Shown one piece after another: positions 34,401 through 46,400 of a stretch of 64,000 nucleotides of DNA. The stretch is from Haematococcus lacustris. Taxonomy: Eukaryota > Chlorophyta > Chlorophyceae > Chlamydomonadales > Haematococcaceae. The position numbers and the translations under genes were made by a program. Below the pieces are notes generated by a model that ran no database searches, was not told the DNA's origin, and worked only from the letters and a program-made list of their open reading frames with translations. Within the stretch, counting starts at the first letter, position 1. Each line of letters begins with the position of its first letter. Location of the stretch: the NCBI GenBank assembly GCA_030144725.1, contig JASKMD010000029.1, forward strand, positions 15,891,135 to 15,955,134, given 5' to 3'.

Positions 34401-37400
34401 TGCTTACCGCAGGGTGGAGGCGTTCCTGCTGGCTGAGGTGCCGGACCGCCAGGCCATGAACCGCACAGCCGGGGTCGCTATTGTGAGTGCAGGATGCAGG
34501 CTGCTAGTGCAATCCTGCCCCTGGCCTACCCCTTTCAATGCCTCTTGCAACCACTGCCCTGCCCCTCATCCCTGCCGCTGTGCCTCCCCTGCCCATCCTT
34601 GCCTCACCTGGTGGCTGTGCCTGCCTGGCTGCAGCGGGACGCGGAGTTCAAGCACCCCAACAGCACCACCCCATTCACCTTGTCCGTGCCCGAGTTCAGC
34701 GTCAAGGCTGGTGAACTGGTGGCTGTCGTGGGGCGTGTGGGTGCTGGCAAGTCGTCCCTCATCTCCGCCATCCTGGGCAACATGGAGAAGCTGCATGGCA
34801 GCGCCACATGCGGTGGCCGCGTGGCCTACGTGCCCCAGAACCCCTGGTGCCAGAACCTGACCCTGGTGAGGCACACAGCCAGGTAGCATAGGGCTGCGCA
34901 GGGCAGGGCAGGGCAAGGATTTGGGACACAGCTGGGTGTGTGAAGTAGTAGGGCAGGGCAAGGCAAGTGCCTCTGCCATGCTGGACCAATGCCTACGTTT
35001 CCTTCCTGCCTGGGTGCTTGCAGCGTGACAGCATCCTGTTTGGCAAGGAGTTCGACCCTGAGGCTTACGATGCCGTCATCCACGCCTGTGCCCTGGAGCT
35101 GGACCTGCAGATCCTCCCACAGGGCGACCAGAGCTATGCAGGCCTGCGTGGCATCAACCTCAGCGGTGGTGAGCACGCCTGCCTGCTGCTGGGCCTGGCC
35201 TGGCCCCTCCACCCAGCCATATGCTCCCTCCCATCCCCTCTGCAACCACAGGCCTGCCACGTGAAGAGCTGCTTGCTTGACTTCCTGCACTGCAGGCCAG
35301 CGCCAGCGCCTGAACGTGGCCCGCGCTGCCTACGCCGACAGCGACCTGGTGCTGCTGGACAACGCCCTGTCCGCTGTGGACCACCACACCGCCCACCACA
35401 TGTTCAGCCACTGCCTGCGCGGCCTGATGCGCGACAAGGCCGTGGTCATGATCACGCACCAGGTCGAGTTCCTGCCGCAGATGGACAAGGTGGCCATCAT
35501 GGAGGACGGCCGCATGCTGTACTTTGGACCCTGGAACGAGCGCGCGCGCGAGCTGCTGTCGAGGGTGCTGCCCACCTCGCACCTCCTGGCAGCTGCTGGT
35601 GGCGCAGAGCAGCCGCGCGACACGACCAAGAAGGCGCGCCCCGCGACCTCCGGCTCGCTGAACCTGGGCGTGACCGACCTAAAGGGTAGCATGGGCAAGA
35701 AGAAGGAGAAGAAGACCGCGCTGACTGTGAACGAGGCCATGCGCACCATGTTGGTCTATTCGCCGGGCTGGGGCACGGTGTTCACCATCACCTTGATCAT
35801 CTTCCTGGCCTGCCAGACCTCCCGCCAGATCAGCGACTGGTGGCTGCGGCAGTGGACCAGTGACGCGCGCGTGTGGTACCCCAAGAGCGTGATCAGGAGG
35901 AACCCAGTGGACGCCGCCACTGACCCGCCCTTCACCAAGCTGTCTGCCAGGTGGGCCAGGTGGGCCAGGTGGGCCAGGTGGGCCAGGTGTCTGCCAGGTG
36001 TCTGCCAGGTGGGCGACTGGTGGCTGATCAGTTACTGCCCCACTCGCCCGCAGCACCCTGTATGCCCCGTTGAGCTTCTTCCTGCAAAACCCAGTGGGCG
36101 AGCTGCTGCTGGCGTTCACCAAGGACCAGGACATCATGGACGAGAACCTGGTGGACTCCCTGCACTACCTGGGCATCTATGGTGAGGGCAGCAGCAGCAG
36201 GCTAGGCATCCTCTCAGCAGTGGTGGATGGTTGATTGGTTGGTTGGTTGGTTGGTTGTGGCCTGACCCGCTGGTGTCGTGGCTTGTCAGCCTCACTGCTG
36301 GTGCCCTGGGTGTGGTGGTGCAGGGCTGATCATGTTGTCCACCATCATCACGGTGTCGACCACCATCTACTACTTCTCCGCCTTTGCGGGCGTGCTCATC
36401 ATCGTGACCCTGATCATGTTGGTGTTCTACCTGCCCGCTGCCACCAAGCTCAAGGCGCACCGCACAACCACAGGAGGTGAGGGCTGTATGACAGCCACAG
36501 TTGGCCAGTGCACAAGCAAATCTAGTGGCAGCCTTGTGGTGGGCTGCTGGCGGTGCTGGTAGCCCTGCTGGCACCTGGCCTGCCTGGCATCAAACCCTGC
36601 CCTGTGGCCCTGGCCCTGGCCCTGGCATGAGCTGCTCCCTGGCCCTGCCTGCTGAGCAGGAGCGCTGGTGGGCCTGGTGGCTGAGACGCTGGAGGGGCTG
36701 TCCGTCATCCAGGCCTTCAACAAGACCGAGTTCTTCATCCAGACTGCCATCCAGCGGTGAGTGGACGCACCAGCCCCAGCCTGCATGCCATGGAGCATGC
36801 GTGACATCCCTCGCATGGCTAGCCACCTGGCTGCTCCACAGCTGCCTGGGGCGCAGGGCTCCAGGCCACTTGGCTGAGCACCTGGCCATGTCCGCCTACC
36901 AGCCCCAGCACCCAGCCCCAGCACCCTCCCTGCCTGCCTGGTTGCCGCCTTGGCTGCTCAGGAATGACGTGCACCACGCCACCGTGTTCACTGGCGAGTC
37001 CCTGAACCTGTGGCTGGCGCACTGGTGCGACCTGTATGGCGCCATCCTGGTGCTGGCCGTGTCCTGCTTTGCGGTGGGCCTGGCGGAGGAGCTGGGCGCA
37101 GCCACTGTGGGACTGGCATTCAGCAACACCATCCAGGTGAGGGTCCCTCGAACTGCATTTGACTACGCCGTGTGCCACAATCCACATTGTTGCTGCTGAC
37201 CGACCTGACCTGCGCAGCCTGCCCTGCCATGCCCTGCCACACCACTAAACCCTTCACCCTGTCCTGGACTGCCATGTTTTCTGTGCAGATGCTTGTGTTC
37301 TACACCTGGTCCGTGCGCTTCCTGGCAGAGTCCCTGTTCAACCTGGCAGCTGTGGAGAAGATCGGCTGGCTGGGTGGGTGGTGGCCGTGCTCCTGCCTGG

Positions 37401-39508
37401 ACAGCAGCCCGGCGCACACCCTGACGAGCACAGGACTGCCCCTGCCTGGTGCTGGCCCCACACCACACCCTGCAGCACCCGGACCAAAACCGCACTCCCA
37501 GCTGCCCACCCCTGTTGGCCCTGCTCGCCTTCCTGCTGCTGCAGCCACCTCCATTCCAGTGGAGGGCGCTGCCAAGGCTGATCAAACCCCGGCTTCCAGC
37601 AACTCCGGCAGTGGTGGCAAGCCTGACCTGAGCATCGTGGTGTCAGCGGGAGGCAAGCAGGCCAAGTCTGGCACCATGGACGTTGACGGGGCACCCATCA
37701 ACTGGCCCAGCCGCGGCACCGTGGTGTTTGACAACGTGTGGATGAAATGTGAGTGGCTGGTCCAAGCCCCGCAGGCAGTGGCTGGCCTGAGATGATGCAA
37801 CTCCAGCTGACCAGCCTGTGTCCCTGCCCCTGCCCTGCCCTTGTGCCAGCTTGCATGCATCCACGACCTCATGGTCAACATTCCCATTGCTGGGCATCAG
37901 CCCATGCTCTGCCCACCAGCAGCTTGCTGGCCATGACCTGCAGATGCGCCCACTGCACCCTTTGCCCTCAAGGGCGTCACCTTCTCGCTGGCCCACCATG
38001 ACAAGGTGAGATCCAGGACAGGGCACTGCTCCCCTTCACCACAGGCTACTGCAGCCACGGACTGGCCTCCCTGGCAGTGTCATGCACCTGGACCGTGCAG
38101 CATAGCCCAGTGTTTCAGCAAGCCCTCTAGCCCCATCATCAAGCAACGTCCAACACTGCCTTGCTGCTGCCGCCCTGCCCAGCCCACCCCACCCACATGC
38201 AGTCCAGCCTGCCAGCAATTTGTTCCACCCTACATGGACTCGAAGCTGCCTGGCTGCCTGACTGCCCCTCATTGCAGGTTGGCGTGGTGGGTCGCACTGG
38301 GTCGGGCAAGAGCACGCTGCTGCTGGCGCTGTACCGCATGTTTGAGCTGGAGAAGGGCAACATCTTCGTGGACGGTGCAAACATCGCCAGCATGACCCTG
38401 CGCCGCCTGCGCCGCGGTCTGAGCATCATCCCCCAGGAGCCTGTGGTGTTCAGCGGCACCGTGCGCAACAACCTGGACCCCTTCAGCGAGCACACCGATG
38501 TGGAGCTGTGGGACGTGATCAAGCAGGTGAGCCAGGCCAGGCCAGTGCTGGCGGCAGCAGCAGCAGGCAGGGACCGCAGCCAGGGTCAGGTGCACAGCCA
38601 GGTTCCACAGCCCCTGCCCCTGCTCTTCACTCACAGCTGACCCTCCTCTGCCCTGCCCTGCGCCGCAGGCCAGCCTTGAGGAGCAGGTGAAGCGCACGGG
38701 CGGTCTGGACGGCCGTGTGGCTGGCACTGGCTCAGGCGCCTGGTCCCTGGGCCAGCAGCAGCTGGTGTGCCTGTCACGCGCTGCCCTGCGCAAGGTGCGT
38801 GTGGCCAACCGGCACTGCTGTTGGTGGTGGATGGCTGTTGGCCCAGGGACAGCGTTGCTGTGCACATCAGCCAGGGTGTGAGGTCCACATCTGCTGTGCT
38901 GCTGGTCAAGGTGGCCAGGAGGAGCAGTGGTTGAGCTGAGCCCTGGCTGGTGGCCCTGGTGTTGCAGGTGCCTGTGCTGTGCCTGGACGAGGCCACTGCC
39001 GCCATGGACCCGGCCACTGAGCAGGAGGTGCAGGCCGTCATCAAGCGCGTGTTTCAGGCGCGCACCATCATCACCATTGCGCACCGCCTGGACACCGTGA
39101 TTGAGTCCGACAAGGTGAGGCCAGCAGCTGCCTAGGCCGTGAGGGGCGGGTGGCAGGGCAAGGCACAGCCGCTGGCAGAGGCATGCGCTGGTCTGCCTGA
39201 ACCCAGCAGCAGAGGAGGGGCCTGGCAGGCTGTGGTGCTGGAAGCGCTGGTTGCTGGCATTGCGTGCCTTGAGGCTGGTGGGCAGTGAGTGCTGGCTTCA
39301 CAGTGCCCCCTGCCCCCTGCCCTGCCCAGGTGCTGGTGATGGAGGCTGGTGTGCTGAAGGAGAATGCGGAGCCCAGCGCCCTGCTGGCTGACCGGGAGTC
39401 ATGTTCAGCAAGCTGGTGGACAAGACTGGCGACGCTGCTGCAGCCGCACTGCGCCAGATGGCAGCCAACTTCTTTGCGGCACGCCAGGCTGCAGGGCATG
39501 GGCGCTGA
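31449..39508 (+). pseudogene. ABCC/MRP-type ABC transporter, copy B, damaged
   Basis: It is colinear with copy A and very similar in exons, including both Walker A motifs, LSGGQRQ and [10 protein letters not shown]. Three defects are visible. Exon 1 is 4 nt shorter than in A, so the normal exon 1-2 splice is out of frame, though intron 1 (31513-31594) is open and could be retained. Exon 14 (42 residues with the first TMD2 helix, [15 protein letters not shown] in A) is absent and replaced at about 35950-36012 by a GTGGGCCAG-type minisatellite; the remaining exons can still join in frame (GCCAG/CACC). A 1-nt deletion near 39400 shifts the frame for the last about 35 residues. Loss of a transmembrane helix would be expected to abolish normal topology. 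I call it a pseudogene, but expression as a variant cannot be excluded. Confidence 0.8.
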
Positions 39509-40062
39509 GCAGGGGCAGTGGACAGCAGCCAGTGAAGGAGGGCAAGAGGCAGCCAGTCAAGCCGATGACACGCAAGCATGTGGGTTCTGTGATGGAGAGT
39601 ATGCGATGGGTTAGGTCAGGCCATGGGGCCGACAGCCATGGGTGAGAAGAATCAAAAGAGGCTGGGAGTTTACACATGCTGGCTGTGAAGCCATGGAGGC
39701 AGCAAGATTTTGCAACGAGTTTTGCCTGTAGTAGCGACCCGCTGCTGCTGACCAGCTGGGATCCGGTGATGAGGGGAGTGTACGCTTTAGGTGGGGAGGC
39801 TATAGCTACAGCCGTAACTGGCGAGATGTTCCTGCGCTTGTACTGTGCTTGTGTCCAGCACCTGCTACGGCGCTGGGCAGCTGCATGCGGAGCCTTTGTA
39901 CCTGCATAGAATGACAGGCAGCATCCTTGCATAGCGTGAGCGAATCTGTGAACATCTTGTATGGCAGGAACAGCATCATGCAGCTTGTATTGTAGAACTA
40001 TGGAGGTATCCGTGTTGAACTTGGATCTGGAGTGTCAGTGAGGTAGCTGGGAGTTGAATGAA

Positions 40063-40067
40063 TGTAA
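40063..40067 (+). promoter_or_regulatory. Poly(A)-type signal TGTAA, ABCC copy B
   Basis: It has the same context (GAATGAATGTAACTACAC) as downstream of copy A, about 555 bases after the stop. Confidence 0.5.
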
Positions 40068-40446
40068 CTACACTCTACACCCTGCCCTAGTCTCAGGCGC
40101 CCACAACTGCACGGTATTGGCTTGGCTTACACCGAACACAAAACTGTGTAGATGTGAGTGCCGCGCTTAGCGCAAACCATCGCAGTCCTCTACTATTGTT
40201 GGATTGCTCCGTCTCTTGAAACCGTGTGACACGAGCTGTTGTCTGACAAGCTCTATCGTGCGTGAGGTCATCCAATGGTGCGAACATACCATCACGCACC
40301 AATGCCGAGGTTCAGCCGCGTAGGGGGTTGTATGCCGGAACCTCGAACACTCACTCCTACAATCCTAAAAGCTTAAAGCCCCACCCACCCACGATACAGG
40401 CAGAGCTGGACCAGCCCAGCTTCCACCGCATTTGGCCACACCCGCA

Positions 40447-43400
40447 ATGGGCGTCGCCAATAAATACGCCGCGTCGGACGCGACCGCTGGCTTCTTTAGT
40501 ATAGCTTCAGGTAGGAGAGTTGTTGGGCCACAGCCACTCCGCAGCGTCGCAAGCCCCGGTCCAGCTCATACAACCCTGGTGCCGGCCGGCAGGTGGATTA
40601 ATCCCATTGTCTCGGCTGCGCGGAGAGATGATGTGCCAGTGGAGGCCTGCGTGCTGCCACCTGAGCAAACCGCTGACGTGAGAGCCGCGGGAGGCTGAAT
40701 GGCTCACTAGGGCGGGACGTAAACATCGCCGTTGGCAGCGGACATTGTCCTGCAACTTCAGCCGTCAGCCTCAGCGTGCTCCACAGCGTTTGAACCCTAC
40801 TACTTCCACGAGTCAACCATCTTTTAGGCGACCTGACCTTTTCCGGACCGGGATTTGACAGCTTGTCGCAGCCTTGGGCCTCACCTGGACGCTTGCGCTG
40901 CCAATCGACCCAGCTCATTCCGCGATCTGTACGCAGGTGGCTTACGAACGGTTCCGCACCGCCTGGGATGTAGCTGTGGCCAAGGGCAACCCCAAGCTCC
41001 GCAAGGTCCTGCAATCAGTGTTTGGCCGGCAGCTGATGCTGGCAGGTGAGGTCCAGGACACAGCCCACCTGCTGGCCGCTGCCTGCATCACACTGCCGCC
41101 TGGCACCTCCTGTGCCACACCATCTGCCTGCCTACCTCACCACCTGGTCTCTCTGTGTTTGGCTCTGATGCCTGAGCCAGCTCTACAGTCTGCCACTGCC
41201 ACCTCTTGGTGACCATGCCTGCACACCTCTCTCAGCCCTGACTCCCTGAGCCACCCCAGCCTCATGCCTGGTCCTTGTCTGTTATGTCCAGCAAACATCA
41301 CACACCTTGTGCTGAGGTCCAATGCGCCTGCACCAACGCCCCTGCCCTTGCAGGCCTGTTCAAGCTGCTGTGGTCGGTGTGCGTCATCATGGGTGCCTTC
41401 TTCTTCGTTCGCACGCTCCAGTTCCACGTGAACAGGCACCCAGAGTGGAGGGAGCCCTACCAGGGCTGGATCCTGGCTGCAGCCTTCTTCATGGACGGCT
41501 ACGTGCTGGGTGGGTGCACAGACTGCCTGCCCTCACCACACCTACCTGCCCTGCCCTGCTGAAGCTGGCACCAAGGCTGGCTTGACTGCGCAGCCATTGC
41601 ACCAGCAAGGCTCGACCCTGCCTGGCCTGCTTGACCTGCCCTGGTCTGGCCTGGTTGGCTGTGCCTTCCATCCTCGCCGCCCACTCCATATCGCAAAATC
41701 AGCAAACTGCAAAGCTGCGCCTGGCTGCAGGCATTGCCCTCCAGCGCATGACGTATGGCTGCATGACGGTGGGCGTGTCTGTGCGCGCCGCCCTGACCAA
41801 CGCTATTTGCCGCAAGTCCTTTGCCATGGCCAGCATCACCAAGGAGATGGCCTCGGACGCAGTGTCCTTTGTGGCCAGTGACATCACCAAGATCTTCGAT
41901 GGCATTCAGGCAAGGCTTGGGCGAGGCGTGGGCGTGGGTGTGCGGTATGGAGGTCAGGCACTTAGGCTGCCTAGTACCTGCTGCCAGGTGTGCTGTTGAT
42001 GGGCTGCTGCTGGCCTGCTGCTACGGCTGCTGCTGCGCTTGCCAGGCCAGGTTTGGGCCTAGCTGCGCACTGGATGCCCCTCACCCTCCTGCCCCTCTGG
42101 CCCTGCAGGACATCCACTACCTGTGGACCGCTCCCATTGAGGCGCTGGCCATCCTGACCATTCTGGTGGTGCTGGTCAAGCAGTGGGCGCTGCCTGGCTG
42201 GGGTGTGGTGTTCATCGTCATGCCCTGCCAGTACCTGTTTGGCTGGCGCATCATCCTGCACAAGAAGGCCAACGCAGCCAACACCCAGGAGCGCGGCTCC
42301 ATCTTCCAGGAGCTGCTGCCCGCCATGAAGCTGGTCAAGTGAGCACCACAGCACCCAACACCGGCTGACTGGCTCACACCCTGGTCACACCTGCCCTGGT
42401 CGCCTGGCGATGGTCACAATTGCCCACCCACCCCTGCCCTAAACACAGCTATCAGCGACCTGAACACAGCTGCAGGCTGCTGGCTGAGTGGCCTGTTGCT
42501 GGCTGGCGCTGCCCCTTGCCAGGTACTATGCCTGGGAGCAGTTCTTTGAGAAGACCGTCAGCACAGTGAGTGGCTGCTCCCTACACACACACCTTGCTCT
42601 GGCACCTACCTGCACCTGCACCTGCCCCTGCCTGTCTGGAATGAGGCCTGCAGCTTCACCTGCTTGGTCTGGAGCAATTTGTGCTGTGCCTTCAGCCGTC
42701 TTGGGTGGGCATTGGGTGTCATCTTGAGCTGTGCTGCCTGTTGTGCAGATCCGCAAGCGTGAGCTGGCCATCCAGTCCCGTGTGGCCTTCATCAAGACCA
42801 TCCAGATCATGTGAGTGGGCAGCAGCGGACAAGGCACAGTTGTGACCCTCCACCCCAAAAGCATCATATCCTGAGGTTGTACTAGCCATGCCCTCCCTCT
42901 CCCTCCATGCCTACCCCCTGTCACCCCTCTCCCACTACTACCCCTAATCCTGCACTACCGCCCTGCCCTGCCCTGCCTAGCCCTGCCTAGCCCTGCCCTG
43001 AACTCTCCCACTTGGCCCCTCTGGCCTGCATGAGCATGACACCCAGTGGCCACAGACTGCCTACCATCCTGTGCCTTGACTTGCTGCTGCTGGCTGCTGT
43101 GCCACGCGCCTTTGTGCCGCAGGATGGTGTTCGGCACCCCACCTGCCACCGCACTGGTCATCTTCAGCGCCTACGAGCTCAACGTGTCGCGCATCACCAG
43201 CACCCTGACCTTCCCCATCCTGTCCCTGTTCAACATCCTGCGCTTTCCCCTGGTGGTGCTGCCCAAGGCCATGCGCGCTGCATCAGATATGCTTGCCTCC
43301 ATCGACAGGTGAGGTGCTGCTGCCACACGTGCCACCAGCAGCAGCTCCAGCCTGGCAGGTGTTTCAGGCTTTGCTGATGAACAACAAGCTGACTAGGCCT

Positions 43401-46400
43401 GCCAGCCCCAGCAGTGGACATGCGGCTGCCGCTGCTGCTGGCCTGTGCTTGCCGCAGGGTGGAGGCGTTCCTGCTGGCTGAGGTGCCAGACCGCCAGGCC
43501 ATGAACCGCACAGCCGGGGTCGCTATTGTGAGTGCAGGATGCAGGCTGCTCGTGTACCCCGCCCCTGGCCCACCCCTTTCAATGCCTCTTACAACCACTG
43601 CCCTGCCCAGCATCCCTGCCGCTGTGCCTCCCCTGCCCATCCTTGCCTCATGTGGTGGCTGTGCCTGCCTGGCTGCAGCGGGACGCGGAGTTCAAGCACC
43701 CCAACAGCACCACCCCATTCACCTTGTCCGTGCCCGAGTTCAGCGTCAAGGCTGGTGAACTGGTGGCTGTTGTGGGGCGTGTGGGTGCTGGCAAGTCGTC
43801 CCTCATCTCCGCCATCCTGGGCAACATGGAGAAGCTGCACGGCAGCGCCACATGCGGTGGCCGCGTGGCCTACGTGCCCCAGAACCCCTGGTGCCAGAAC
43901 CTGACCCTGGTGAGACGCACAGCCAGGCAGCACAGGGCTGCGCAGGGCAGGGCAGGGCAGGGATGGTCAACATCTGGGACACAGCTGGGTGTGTGGAGTA
44001 GTAGGGCAGGGCAAGGCAAGTGCCTCTTCCATGCTGGACCAATGCCTACATTTCTTTACTGCCTGGGTGCTTGCAGCGTGACAGCATCCTGTTTGGCAAG
44101 GAGTTCGACCCTGAGGCTTACGACGCCGTCATCCACGCCTGTGCCCTGGAGCTGGACCTGCAGATCCTCCCACAGGGCGACCAGAGCTATGCAGGCCTGC
44201 GTGGCATCAACCTAAGCGGTGGTGAGCACGCCTGCCTGCTGCTGGGCCTGGCCTGGCACCTCCACCCAGCCATATGCTCCCTCCCATCCACTCCTTTGCA
44301 ACCACAGGCCTGCCACGTGTGGAGCTGCTTGCTTGGCTTCCTGCACTGCAGGCCAGCGCCAGCGCCTGAACGTGGCCCGCGCTGCCTACGCTGACAGCGA
44401 CCTGGTGCTGCTGGACAACGCCCTGTCCGCTGTGGACCACCACACCGCCCACCACATGTTCAGCCACTGCCTGCGCGGCCTGATGCGCGACAAGGCCGTG
44501 GTCATGATCACGCACCAGGTCGAGTTCCTGCCGCAGATGGACAAGGTGGCCATCATGGAGGACGGCCGCATGCTGTACTTCGGACCCTGGAATGAGCGCG
44601 CGCGCGAGCTGCTGTCGAGGGTGCTGCCCACCTCGCACCTCCTGGCAGCTGCTGGTGGCGCAGAGCAGCCGCGCGACACGACCAAGAAGGCGCGCCCCGC
44701 GACCTCCGGCTCGCTGAACCTGGGCGTGACCGACCTGAAGGGCAGCATGGGCAAGAAGGAGAAGAAGACCGCGCTGACTGTGAACGAGGCCATGCGCACC
44801 ATGTTAGCCTACTCGCCGGGCTGGGGCACAGTGTTCATCGTCACCTTGATCATCTTCCTGGCCTGCCAGACCTCGCGCCAGATCAGCGACTGGTGGCTGC
44901 GGCAGTGGACCAGTGACGCGCGCGTGTGGTACCCCAAGAGCGTAATCAGGAGGAACCCCGTGGACGCCGCCACTGACCCGCCCTTCACCAAGCTGTCTGC
45001 TGGCCAGGTGGGCTGGAAATGCAGCTACAGGGGTGGTGGGCTGGGTGGACAGGGCAGCCCAGGCAGGAGGGCAGCAGCTGTGAAGCAGTGGTGCTGTGCA
45101 GTGGAAGGCCAGCCAGGGGCCCATCCAATCCTGGCTGCTGCCCTGCCCCTGGTGTGTGCTGCAGGCCTACATCATCACCTACTCCATCCCTGTGCTGTTC
45201 TTCGTCTTCTCCATGTTCTTCCGCGGTGCCGGCTTCCACTGGTGGACACACGGCTCCTGCCAGCGCCTGCACGCCCGCGCCGTGCACAAGTGAGGCTGGG
45301 CCTGATCCAGGAGGGCAGCAGCAGGAGGGGCCTAGGACCAGGCAGCTGGCAGCTATGCCATGCTACTTGATGCCTCTCCCCCTCCAGCTGGAAGTACAGC
45401 CTCCAGCTGACCACACTAGCAGTCGCAGTGGCTGTTGCGCCCTTTTCCCTCTCCTTTCCCTTGCCCTTCCTTGCACAGTTGGCTGATCAGTTACTGCCCC
45501 ACTCGCCCGCAGCACCCTGTATGCCCCGCTGAGCTTCTTCCTGCAAAACCCAGTGGGTGAGCTGCTGCTGGCGTTCACCAAGGACCAGGACATCATGGAC
45601 GAGAACCTGGTGGACTCCCTGCACTACCTGGGCATCTATGGTGAGGGCAGCAGCAGCAGGCTAGGCATCCTCTCAGCAGTGGTGGATGGTTGATTGGTTG
45701 GTTGGTTGGTTGGTTGTGGCCTGACCCGCTGGTGTCGTGCCTTGTCAGCCTCACTGCTGGTGCCCTGGGTGTGGTGGTGCAGGGCTGATCATGTTGTCCA
45801 CCATCATCACGGTGTCGACAACCATCTACTACTTCTCCGCCTTTGCGGGCGTGCTCATCATCGTGACCCTGATCATGTTGGTGTTCTACCTCCCCGCTGC
45901 CACCAAGCTCAAGGCGCACCGCACCACCACAGGAGGTGAGGGCTGTATGACAGCCACAGTTGGCTAGTGCACAAGCAAATCTAGTTGCAGCACTGGTGGG
46001 CTGCTGGCTGCTGGTAGGGCTGCTGGCAACTGGCCTGCCTGGCATCAACCCCTGCCCGGCATCAACCCCTGCCCTGTGGCCCTGGCCCTGGCCCTGGCAT
46101 GAGCCGCTCCCTGGCCCTGCCTGCTGAGCAGGAGCGCTGGTGGGCCTGGTGGCTGAGACGCTGGAGGGGCTGTCCGTCATCCAGGCCTTCAACAAGACGG
46201 AGTTCTTCATCCAGACTGCCATCCAGCGGTGAGTGGACGCACCAGCCCCAGCCTGCCTGCCATGGAGCATGCGTGACATCCCTCGCATGGCTAGCCACCT
46301 GGCTGCTCCACAGCTGCCTGGAGCGCAAGGCTTCAGGCCACTGAGCTGAGCACCTGGCCATGGCCGCCTCCCAGCCCCAGCACCCAGGCACACCACCCTG

